DNA of 64,000 nt from DAOUBF01 sp034432795. GTDB taxonomy: Bacteria > Chloroflexota > Anaerolineae > DSLN01. Location: contig DAOUBF010000002.1 of the NCBI GenBank assembly GCA_034432795.1, positions 33,526 through 97,525 on the forward strand, given 5' to 3'. Of this stretch, positions 15,508 through 22,838 are shown piece by piece. Position numbers and translations under genes: made by a program. Numbering within the stretch: position 1 is the first letter of the stretch; each line of letters starts with the position of its first letter. The notes under the pieces were generated by a model. The model was not told the origin of the DNA. It did not search any database and was given only the letters and a program-made list of their open reading frames with translations.

Positions 15508-16751
15508 CGCCAGCGCAACAGCGCAATCAGGCCGCCGGCCAGGGCCAACAGAGCCAGCGGCATCCAGACGAAAGCCCCCGAAGGGGCAGCCGTCGCCTCG
15601 GCGGAGAATCGCACCAACTCCACCGAGGATGGCTGGCAATTGCCCACCGGGACGGTGAGAAACTGGTTCGTGTTCAGGTACACGATGCTCTCATCATAGC
15701 CGCCCGCCGCCCAGATACGCCCGGCGAGGAACGCCGCCGCCGGGCCTCCTACCGCCACCGCGAGCGCATCCGTCATCCCCCACCTGTCGCTCACCGGATT
15801 GTAACACTCCGTCGTCTCCAGGGCCACCCCTGGCGGGGTGTGGAACGCCGACAGGCCGCCATACACGTAAATATAGACGCCATCGGTGGCAATGCCGGGC
15901 GATCCGCGCCCCTGGATCATGGCTGTCTTGCGTTCCCAGGTATCTGTGACCGGATCGTAAACCTCCAGTGTGGACAGAGCGGTCAGGTCCGGATTCCAGG
16001 CTTGTACACCCCCAACGACGTAGATTTTACCGTTGAGCGTGACCGCCACATTGTTCTCGCGTTGGGTGGGCATAGGCGCTTTGAGCGCCCAGGCGTTCGT
16101 GGCCGGATCGTACTCGTAGGTGGTGTCGTTGGAGTAAAAATCCCCGTCGTCCCCGCCGATCACATACACCTTCCCGTTGGCCGCCGCGACCGCCGCTGTA
16201 GCGATGCCCGCCGCCGAGGGCAGGGGCGCCAGTTCGGCCCAACTGTTCGTCAACACGTTATACCGCCACATCCGGTTGGTGATGCTGCCATCGGGCAGGT
16301 AGCCGCCCACCACGTAGATGTCCTCGCCGATGGTGGCCGCCTGAATGCCGAACACCTGGATAGGCAGCGGGGTCAGAGAGACCCACTGGTTGAGTGAGGG
16401 GAAGTAAGCTTCAACGTTATCCAAAGTGCTAAACCCGTTATTCCCGCCGATGGCATAAAAGGCGTTCTGGCCGGTGTGGGCTGCGCCCGCCAGCAGCCAG
16501 CGCGCCGTGGGCATACTGGCCGCTGTTCCCCAGACCAGGGGGGCCAGGCCTCCCTGACCGTAATCGGGCAGGCGCACCGGAGCTTGTCTTAAATGCAGCG
16601 AAGGGATCGGCGGGGGAAGGCGCGGCGGTTGAGGCCGGGCAGCCTCAACGGATGGAACGGGCGCCAGCAGCGCACACATGGCAAGCCACAGCCCTCCCAA
16701 CCACCGCAGGGCAGGGAAGCGCAATTGTCGCCAGAGGCGTTTGCAGTTCAT
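15498..16751 (-). CDS. Secreted kelch-repeat beta-propeller protein with C-terminal membrane anchor
   Basis: About 417 residues. N-terminal signal peptide (WLGGLWLAMCALLAPVPSVEA), a Pro-rich stretch, then five to six kelch motifs of about 50 residues (for example IYVVGGYLPDGSITNRMWRY, VYVIGGDDGDFYSNDTTYEY, IYVVGGVQAWNPDLTALSTL). It ends with a short hydrophobic segment (PLALLALAGGLIALL) and WRWRWK, as in an LPXTG-less anchor. Start at 16751 is chosen to include the signal peptide; an upstream GTG (16784) would bury it. The function is probably extracellular binding; no enzyme motif is seen. It runs into the hydrolase-ligase gene with a 10-base overlap. Confidence 0.8.
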   Translation of the reverse strand: MNCKRLWRQLRFPALRWLGGLWLAMCALLAPVPSVEAARPQPPRLPPPIPSLHLRQAPVRLPDYGQGGLAPLVWGTAASMPTARWLLAGAAHTGQNAFYAIGGNNGFSTLDNVEAYFPSLNQWVSLTPLPIQVFGIQAATIGEDIYVVGGYLPDGSITNRMWRYNVLTNSWAELAPLPSAAGIATAAVAAANGKVYVIGGDDGDFYSNDTTYEYDPATNAWALKAPMPTQRENNVAVTLNGKIYVVGGVQAWNPDLTALSTLEVYDPVTDTWERKTAMIQGRGSPGIATDGVYIYVYGGLSAFHTPPGVALETTECYNPVSDRWGMTDALAVAVGGPAAAFLAGRIWAAGGYDESIVYLNTNQFLTVPVGNCQPSSVELVRFSAEATAAPSGAFVWMPLALLALAGGLIALLRWRWK

Positions 16752-16828
16752 GGGGCGTGCCTGTCCACAGCCAGCCGGGATCACGAGCCGGTCGCCAGGC
16801 CACCTGACCCGCCAGCTTCCATAGCTGG

Positions 16829-16837
16829 ATTATAGCA
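16829..16837 (-). promoter_or_regulatory. Extended -10 box upstream of the kelch gene
   Basis: TGCTATAAT on the minus strand, about 78 bases before the chosen start. It is followed by a small CCAGCT/AGCTGG hairpin. Confidence 0.45.
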
Positions 16838-16859
16838 CAGAATACGGGAGTGGATACCT

Positions 16860-16980
16860 CCTCCCTTCCCTGGCCCGCACCCCCTGCCCCCTCCCCTGGA
16901 TAGGGGAGGGCTAGGGAGGGGGTGACTCTGCCCCCCATCCCAACTCTCCCCCGTAAAGGGGGAAAGGCCGCCCTACGGTT
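16860..16980. repeat. C/G-rich palindromic repeat block
   Basis: Three C-run/G-run hairpins of the dispersed family (CCCCTCCCCTGGATAGGGGA, then ACTCTCCCCCGTAAAGGGGG). With the following 120 bases they fill the 400-base gap between the divergent kelch and PfkB genes. Nothing else is recognised there apart from the promoter at 17105. Confidence 0.6.
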
Positions 16981-17104
16981 AAAACCGCGTCCGCGGGGCC
17001 GTTGGCCGGGCGCCGGCCTTTCGCTGTGCTTGGCCAGGCTCTGCCGCCAGTCCCTGAAATACACCTGCTCCTCAGCACGCCATTTTTCGTTTTAAACCAT
17101 ACCG

Positions 17105-17113
17105 TGTTATAAT
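17105..17113 (+). promoter_or_regulatory. Extended -10 box of the PfkB kinase gene
   Basis: TGTTATAAT, 39 bases before the ATG at 17153. No clear -35. Confidence 0.5.
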
Positions 17114-17152
17114 CTCATCACCACAGGGAAACACCCGCAACGAGGATAGACG

Positions 17153-18091
17153 ATGGCAAACCCGGAGGGTCACGTTCTCGTCGTCGGCGCCACCAGCCTG
17201 GACATCAAAGTCCGGCCTAAAGGCACCGCCATTCCCGGCACATCCAACCCCGCCGACATCCGCGTCAGTCCCGGTGGCGCTGCCCGCAACATCGCCGAGA
17301 ACCTGGCCCGGCTGGGGCAGCCCACCATCCTGCTGAGCGCCGTCGGCGCCGATGAATGGGGGCAACGCCTGGTTGACCAGGCTGCCCAGGCCGGGATTGA
17401 TACGCAACACATCGCCATCCGACCCGGCTATCGCACGGGCACGTACCTGGCGGTCCTGGACGAATTCGGTAGCCCGGCACTGGCCTTTGACGATATGAGC
17501 GTCATCGCCACACTGACACCGCGCTACCTTATCCAGCGACGACACCTGTTCGCACAGGCCGCTATGGTGGTGATTGACGCCAACCTCTCGCCTGGCACAC
17601 TTCGCAGCCTGTTCCGCCTCGCCCGCGAATACGACGTGCCCGTCAGCGCCGATCCTACCTCGGCGGTGTTGGCCCCACGGCTCAGACCCTATCTGAACGC
17701 CCTCTGGCTGGTCACGCCCAATGTAGCCGAGGCCGAGGCCCTCCTGGGGGATGGGACGCAGATTGAGGGGATTGAGGCAGCACAATATGCCGCCCGACGC
17801 CTGGTGCAGATGGGCGTGGGCCTGGCCGTGATCACCCAGGCCGCTCTGGGCCTGACCTACGCCACCGCAGATGCAGTAGGCCATATCCCGGCGATCCAGA
17901 CCGAGATTGTGGACGCCACAGGCGCGGGAGATGCCCTCACCGCCGCCACCATCTTCGCCCTGCTCAACGACATCCCTGTGGACGAAGCCCTGCGCCTGGG
18001 CGTCTCCGCCGCCACCCTGACCCTGCGCTCCACCGAGACCGTTGTGCCCGAACTCAGCCTGGAGTTGCTCTATAATGAGCTTGTCATCTAA
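17153..18091 (+). CDS. PfkB-family sugar/nucleoside kinase (pseudouridine-kinase-like)
   Basis: A 312-residue ribokinase-fold kinase that phosphorylates a sugar or nucleoside with ATP. N-terminal signature VSPGGAARNIAENLARLG with the substrate-binding GG (about residues 42-59). The anion-hole/catalytic motif VDATGAGDALTAA (about 250-262) carries the catalytic Asp. TPNVAEAEALLG matches the nucleotide-binding region. The overall pattern (GGAARNIAENLARLG, MSVIATLTP) is closest to PsuK/YeiC. No psuG glycosidase is adjacent, so the substrate stays open. Confidence 0.83.
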   Translation: MANPEGHVLVVGATSLDIKVRPKGTAIPGTSNPADIRVSPGGAARNIAENLARLGQPTILLSAVGADEWGQRLVDQAAQAGIDTQHIAIRPGYRTGTYLAVLDEFGSPALAFDDMSVIATLTPRYLIQRRHLFAQAAMVVIDANLSPGTLRSLFRLAREYDVPVSADPTSAVLAPRLRPYLNALWLVTPNVAEAEALLGDGTQIEGIEAAQYAARRLVQMGVGLAVITQAALGLTYATADAVGHIPAIQTEIVDATGAGDALTAATIFALLNDIPVDEALRLGVSAATLTLRSTETVVPELSLELLYNELVI

Positions 18092-18119
18092 ATTTCATTT
18101 GTCCAGCTTGAGCACTCTA

Positions 18120-18128
18120 TGGTATAAT
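18120..18128 (+). promoter_or_regulatory. Extended -10 box before the DUF151 gene
   Basis: TGGTATAAT, with TTGTCC 18 bases upstream as a weak -35. It lies 79 bases before the ATG at 18208. Confidence 0.5.
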
Positions 18129-18207
18129 CGCTATAAAGCACCACAGCCCTGACCCTGAGCAACACGAAAAGAGAGGGGCAGCGAAGGAGAGTGGACGGGA
18201 GGAACAT

Positions 18208-18714
18208 ATGGTTGAGGTCACCATTGACAGTATCCGAGTCAGCTTGATGTCGCAACACCGTGTCGTCATCCTCAAAGATGTGGACAGCGAACGCTACCTG
18301 CCCATCTGGATCGGGCCTTGCGAGGCCGACGCGATCACGGTTGAGCTCCAGGAAGTTGAAGTCGCCCGTCCACTGACACACGACCTGCTCAAGACGTTCA
18401 TCCATGAGATGGGCGCATCTGTGTCGCATATCCTCGTCAATGACCTGCGCGATGACGTGTTCTATGCGCGCATCGTTATTGACGTGAACGGGCGACGCCT
18501 GGAAATTGACGCTCGCCCCAGTGACGCGATCGCCCTGGCCGTGCGGGTGCGCGTGCCCATCTTCGTTGAAGACGAGGTCATGGAGCGGGCCGCGATTACC
18601 CCGGAGGAGGAGGTAGAGGCCGAAAGCACCTCTGCCAGCGACGAACGCCTGGATGCCTTCAAAGACTTCGTAGATTCGCTCAACCTGGACGACCTTGAAG
18701 GGGGCGAGGAATAA
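18208..18714 (+). CDS. Bifunctional nuclease family protein (DUF151)
   Basis: A 168-residue DUF151/BFN-domain protein; the family includes a plant nuclease with DNase and RNase activity. Typical bacterial features: VVILKDVDSERYLPIWIGPC, EADAITVELQ, RPLTHDLLKTFIHEMGASV, FYARIVIDVNGR and ARPSDAIALAVRVRVPIFV. An acidic tail (EEEVEAES..., DDLEGGEE) follows, common in actinobacterial and chloroflexal members. It precedes the dnaB operon by about 110 bases. The gap carries GC-rich hairpins (CCCCGCC/GGCGGGG near 18734). Confidence 0.9.
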   Translation: MVEVTIDSIRVSLMSQHRVVILKDVDSERYLPIWIGPCEADAITVELQEVEVARPLTHDLLKTFIHEMGASVSHILVNDLRDDVFYARIVIDVNGRRLEIDARPSDAIALAVRVRVPIFVEDEVMERAAITPEEEVEAESTSASDERLDAFKDFVDSLNLDDLEGGEE

Positions 18715-18826
18715 ACCCAACAGACGGTAGGCCCCCGCCTGCCAGGGCGGGGAGCGCGGGCCGGAGCGCGCTCCAGTAAACCAACAAACCGATCCAGTCT
18801 GTCTGGCATCGGTTCAGGAGGGAACG

Positions 18827-20185
18827 ATGAGCGACGGGCCAGCCGATAGTGCCCGACCGGACCGCAGTGTGCCACACTCCATTGAAGCTGAGGAAGCTGT
18901 CCTCGGCTCCATCCTGATTAACCCGGAAGCGCTCTTTGACGTCGTCCCTTTCCTGCGCAGCGAGGACTTTTATCTTGTCCGCCACCAGCGCATCTGGGAC
19001 GCCATCCTGGCGCTGCACGACCGCCGTGAGCCAGTGGATTTCCTCACCGTCGTGGAAGAACTGGAGCGGCGCGGCCAGCTTGAAGAGATCGGCGGGAGTG
19101 CCTATATCACCTCACTCATCAACGCTGTCCCCACCGCCATCCACGCCGAAGCCTATGGGCGCATCGTAGAGCGCACCGCCCTGCGCCGCCGCCTGATTGA
19201 AGCCGCCAGCGAGATCGCCAAGATCGCCTATGAGGACGCCAGCGAAGTGGACGAGGTGGTGGATCGCGCCGAGTCGGCCCTCTTCAATGTCACCCAACGT
19301 CGCCTGGCAAAAGAACTCGTCCCCATCAAACAGGTCATCAGCGAGTACTACGACCGCATTCAATATCTGTACGATCATCGCGGCGAGATGATCGGCGTCC
19401 CTACCGGCTTCATTGATCTGGACCGGCTATTGGGCGGCCTGCAAAAATCCGATCTGATCATCGTCGCCGGGCGCCCCGGCACGGGCAAGACCTCCTTCCT
19501 GCTGACCATCGCCCTGAATGCCGCCCGCAAGTTCGGCCAGCGCATCGCCATCTTCAGCCTGGAGATGTCTGCTGAGCAACTGGTACAGCGCCTGATCTCA
19601 GCCGAGACGGGCATTGACAGCCAGCGGTTGCGCCTGGGCGACCTGAAAGAGGAGGAGTGGCCCCTGTTCGTCCAGGCAACCAGCCGCCTGGCCGATACCC
19701 GCATCTTCATTGACGACACGCCTTCTATCTCGGCACTGCAACTGCGCACCAAATGCCGCCGCCTCTACGCGGAATACGGGCTGGACCTGATCATCGTGGA
19801 CTATCTGCAACTGATGACCGGCGATGTCCGCGCCGAAAACCGCGTCCAGGAAATCTCCTACATCTCGCGCAACCTGAAGGCGCTGGCCCGCGAACTGGAT
19901 GTGCCCATCCTGGCGGCGGCCCAACTCTCGCGGGCCGTAGAGCAGCGCCAGGACAAACGCCCTATGCTCTCGGATTTGAGAGAGAGCGGATCCATTGAGC
20001 AGGACTCAGACGTGGTCATGTTCATCTACCGCGAGGACCTGTACAATCCCGACACCGAACGGAAGAACATCGCCGAAATCCATGTCGCCAAGCACCGCAA
20101 TGGCCCAACCGGCTCGGTGGACCTATATTTCCGCAGCCACCTTACCCAGTTCGCCAACCTGATGACACGGGAGGTCAGCCTGTAG
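18827..20185 (+). CDS. dnaB: Replicative DNA helicase
   Basis: Hexameric 5'-3' helicase at the replication fork, 452 residues. The N-terminal helical domain begins VPHSIEAEEAVLGSILINPE. The RecA-like C-domain has Walker A GRPGTGKTSFLL, Walker B LIIVDYLQLMTG, the arginine-rich DLRESGSIEQDSDVVMFIYR and the terminal VAKHRNGPTGSVDLYF. The ribosome binding site AGGAGG lies just before the ATG. Its stop overlaps the GTG of the DnaD-like gene by one base (TAGTG), so helicase and loader factors are co-translated. No intein is present. Confidence 0.97.
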   Translation: MSDGPADSARPDRSVPHSIEAEEAVLGSILINPEALFDVVPFLRSEDFYLVRHQRIWDAILALHDRREPVDFLTVVEELERRGQLEEIGGSAYITSLINAVPTAIHAEAYGRIVERTALRRRLIEAASEIAKIAYEDASEVDEVVDRAESALFNVTQRRLAKELVPIKQVISEYYDRIQYLYDHRGEMIGVPTGFIDLDRLLGGLQKSDLIIVAGRPGTGKTSFLLTIALNAARKFGQRIAIFSLEMSAEQLVQRLISAETGIDSQRLRLGDLKEEEWPLFVQATSRLADTRIFIDDTPSISALQLRTKCRRLYAEYGLDLIIVDYLQLMTGDVRAENRVQEISYISRNLKALARELDVPILAAAQLSRAVEQRQDKRPMLSDLRESGSIEQDSDVVMFIYREDLYNPDTERKNIAEIHVAKHRNGPTGSVDLYFRSHLTQFANLMTREVSL

Positions 20186-20892
20186 TGAAAGGGTTCAGCG
20201 GGTTTCCATCCGGCAAGTTGCGCTCCACGCCCTTGCCCAGCCTGTTCTTCAGCGACCTCCTGCCGCTGATTGACGACCTGGCCGAGCTAAAGGTGACGCT
20301 CTACGTATTCTGGGCCTTGCACCGCCGGGGTGGACAGCCGCTGTACCTGCGACGCGTGGATTTTCTTGACGATGAGCTGTTTATGAGCGGCCTGGGGCCT
20401 ACGCGCCGGGCCGCCGAAGAGGCCCTCAACGCCGGGCTGGAACGGGCGGTCACACGCGGCACGCTGATCAAAGCCACAGCGAAAACCAGCACAGGTATTG
20501 AAGAACTGTACTTCCTCAACACCGAACGCGGGCGCGCCGCCGCCGAGACCATCGCCCGCGAGGGCTGGCAGCCCCCAGACACAGAGGAGCCCGCCATCCA
20601 CCTGACCATTGAGCGGCCGAATATCTTCACACTCTATGAGCAAAATATCGGGATGCTAACCCCGATCATCGCCGATGAACTGCGCGATGCCGAACGGACC
20701 TATCCTCCTGGCTGGATTGAAGAGGCCATCGCGCTGGCCGTGAAAAACAACGTGCGCAAGTGGCGCTACGTGTTGAGCATCCTGGAACGCTGGCGAAGCG
20801 AGGGCAAAGACGATGGAACCGGTAGAGGAGATACTCTCAAGGACCGTCGCCGATACATTGAAGGCGAATTCGGCGAATTCATTGAACACTGA
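20185..20892 (+). CDS. DnaD-domain replication initiation protein
   Basis: A 235-residue protein with a winged-helix-like N-terminal part (LPLIDDLAELKVTLYVFWAL; phage-type replication domain) and a C-terminal DnaD/DnaB_2 domain. That domain shows the pattern LYEQNIGMLTPIIADELRDA, YPPGWIEEAIALAVKNNVRK and WRYVLSILERWRSEGK. In Firmicutes such proteins remodel oriC DNA and help load the helicase. The GTG start shares a base with the dnaB stop. The next gene starts 80 bases inside this one. The position between helicase and a DnaC-like ATPase supports a primosome role. Confidence 0.85.
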   Translation: MKGFSGFPSGKLRSTPLPSLFFSDLLPLIDDLAELKVTLYVFWALHRRGGQPLYLRRVDFLDDELFMSGLGPTRRAAEEALNAGLERAVTRGTLIKATAKTSTGIEELYFLNTERGRAAAETIAREGWQPPDTEEPAIHLTIERPNIFTLYEQNIGMLTPIIADELRDAERTYPPGWIEEAIALAVKNNVRKWRYVLSILERWRSEGKDDGTGRGDTLKDRRRYIEGEFGEFIEH

Positions 20893-22285
20893 TCCGTCCT
20901 CCGCCCCTCGTCCTCCGTCCTCCCAGGGGGCAGGTCCCTGTCCCATCTGCGGGGGGACAGGCTATGTGCGCGAGGACGTGCCGGTAGGCCACCCCAATTT
21001 TGGCAAAGCGCTTCCCTGCCCCCATCGCCTGGCCGAGATTGAAGCCGAACGTATCCGCGCCCTGCGCGCCATGTCCAACCTGGAGGCGCTGGCGTGGATG
21101 ACCTTTGACACCTTTATCCCCGAACGGGATGGCCTGAGCCTGGAGAAGCGTCGCAACCTGCGCCTGGCTTACGAACAGGTGAAAGAGTTTGCCGAGAACC
21201 CCCAGGGCTGGCTGTTGATTCGCGGCAGCTATGGCTGCGGCAAGACCCATCTGGCAGCAGCGGTGGCGAACTACCGCATTGAGCGCGGACAGCCTGCCCT
21301 CTTCGTCGCCGTCCCCGATCTGCTGGACTATTTGCGCGCCACCTTCGCGCCTACCTCAGAGGTGACCTACAGCGAGCGTTTTGAGATGATCCGCACCACG
21401 CCGCTGTTGATCCTGGACGACCTGGGGACGGAGAACACCACCGAGTGGGTTCAAGAAAAGCTGTTCCAGATCTTCAACCATCGCTACAACGCGCGACTGC
21501 CCACCGTAATCACCACCAACCGCGACCTGGAGGAGATCGATCTGCGGCTGCGCAGCCGGATGCTGGATGCCAGCCTGACGCGCATTGTAGTGATCACGGC
21601 GCCGGACTTTCGCTATATCTCGCTGGACCCAAGTCAGTCGGAGCTTTCCAGCCTCAGCCTGCACGATAACCAGACGTTCGCTACGTTCAGCCTGCGCCAG
21701 CACGAGCTGTTGCGCGAAGAGGCGGACAACCTGAGACGGGCGTTGGACCTGGCCAAACGCTTCGCCCAGGACCCGCTGCGGGGCCTGGCGGAAGACCCTA
21801 ACGATCCCCAGCCGCCCGTCTGGCTGGTGCTCACGGGGACGTATGGCTGCGGCAAGACCCACCTGGCTGCCGCCATTGCCAACTACCGCCAGCAGCAGGG
21901 GCACCCCGTCCTGTTCATCACCGTCCCCGACCTGCTGGACCACCTGCGCCGGGCGTACAGCCCGCAAAGCCTGGTGCCCTACGACAAACGCTTTGAGGAG
22001 GTCCGCACCGCCCCGCTGCTGATCCTGGACGATTTGGGGACGGAGAGCGCCACCCCCTGGGCGCGGGAGAAGCTCTACCAGATCATCAATTACCGCTATG
22101 CGGCTCGGCTGCCCACCGTGATCACCACCGCCGTGCCCGTTGAGGAACTTGACCCGCGCCTGTCCACGCGCATTTTGGATGATACGCGCTGCCGCGTGTT
22201 CGGCATCCTGGCGCCCGCCTATCGTGGTAGGGCGGCCGCCCGGCGCCAGCAACCTGGCACACGTCCGCGAAATCTTGGCCGCTAA
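20813..22285 (+). CDS. Tandem-duplicated DnaC/DnaI-like helicase-loader AAA+ ATPase
   Basis: A 490-residue protein. The N-terminal zinc ribbon (C43, C46, C69, H71) is as in DnaI-type loaders. It carries two successive AAA+ DnaC/IstB modules. Module 1: Walker A GSYGCGKT (138-145), Walker B LLILDDLG (198-205), sensor ITTN, Arg-rich LRSRMLD. Module 2: Walker A GTYGCGKT (342-349), Walker B LLILDDLG (402-409), RLSTRILDD. The repeat is about 204 residues and includes the preceding linker (TFDTF and TFATF). Usual loaders are 240-330 residues with one module. It lies directly after dnaB and dnaD and overlaps dnaD by 80 bases. No transposase is nearby, so an IstB role is unlikely. Confidence 0.88.
   Translation: MEPVEEILSRTVADTLKANSANSLNTDPSSAPRPPSSQGAGPCPICGGTGYVREDVPVGHPNFGKALPCPHRLAEIEAERIRALRAMSNLEALAWMTFDTFIPERDGLSLEKRRNLRLAYEQVKEFAENPQGWLLIRGSYGCGKTHLAAAVANYRIERGQPALFVAVPDLLDYLRATFAPTSEVTYSERFEMIRTTPLLILDDLGTENTTEWVQEKLFQIFNHRYNARLPTVITTNRDLEEIDLRLRSRMLDASLTRIVVITAPDFRYISLDPSQSELSSLSLHDNQTFATFSLRQHELLREEADNLRRALDLAKRFAQDPLRGLAEDPNDPQPPVWLVLTGTYGCGKTHLAAAIANYRQQQGHPVLFITVPDLLDHLRRAYSPQSLVPYDKRFEEVRTAPLLILDDLGTESATPWAREKLYQIINYRYAARLPTVITTAVPVEELDPRLSTRILDDTRCRVFGILAPAYRGRAAARRQQPGTRPRNLGR
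20893..20923. repeat. GACGAC-type dispersed repeat inside the loader gene
   Basis: CGTCCTCCGCCCCTCGTCCT-type run at the dnaD stop. It encodes the Ser/Pro linker (DPSSAPRPPSS) in front of the zinc ribbon. Confidence 0.45.
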
Positions 22286-22295
22286 AGGAGGCCCC

Positions 22296-22820
22296 ATGTC
22301 TGCGTTTCGCGCTGGCTCTATGTCCCCCGTTCGCGCCGGGCTTCTGGCCGGTGCTATCGGTGCCGTCATCCTCACGCTGATCAGCCTGTGCGGTCTGGTA
22401 ACGCCGAGGATCAGCCAGGCCATCGCTTGCCTGGTGACTTTGTTTGATCTGGCACTCTATGTGGCGATGGGAGCACTGGCGGCCCACTGGCTTCAGACGC
22501 CTCGCACCGCAGGCCGGGGCCTGGGCGCCGGCGCTCTCGCCGGTCTCGTAATGGGCCTGATCACCATCGTCTTGACGGTGATCCGTGTCCTGAGCCTGGG
22601 AGCCACGGCTCTCGCGGCCCAGCTTCCACCCGAAGTGTTGCGCCAGCTTCGCGAGAGCGGCATAGCTCCACGGTCACTTGTCGTTGCACTATTAGCCCTC
22701 ACCGTGATCTGTGTTCCGCTGCTGACGATTGGGCTATCCGCTATCGGCGGGCTGCTCTATGCGGTCATTAACCCAGGGCAGGCTACCACACCTGCGGCAT
22801 CGGCTGGCCCCAGCGCGTGA
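22296..22820 (+). CDS. Four-helix membrane protein, unknown function
   Basis: A 174-residue protein starting at the ATG at 22296 (AAAGGAGG 5 bases upstream; the frame upstream is antisense-like and rejected). Hydrophobic segments lie near residues 16-38, 47-66, 80-100 and 128-152, with the loop QLPPEVLRQLRESGI between the last two. Sequence is Ala/Gly/Leu rich with no known motif. It lies 10 bases after the loader ATPase and 18 bases before comEC, so it is in the same transcription unit. A DUF4199-like or other small integral membrane family is possible but not shown. Confidence 0.65.
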   Translation: MSAFRAGSMSPVRAGLLAGAIGAVILTLISLCGLVTPRISQAIACLVTLFDLALYVAMGALAAHWLQTPRTAGRGLGAGALAGLVMGLITIVLTVIRVLSLGATALAAQLPPEVLRQLRESGIAPRSLVVALLALTVICVPLLTIGLSAIGGLLYAVINPGQATTPAASAGPSA

Positions 22821-22838
22821 AACTCGGGGGGAGGACGA

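Noticed and set aside
20813..22285. IstB transposition helper
   Set aside because: No istA or IS ends nearby; a zinc ribbon and direct linkage to dnaB and dnaD point to helicase loading.
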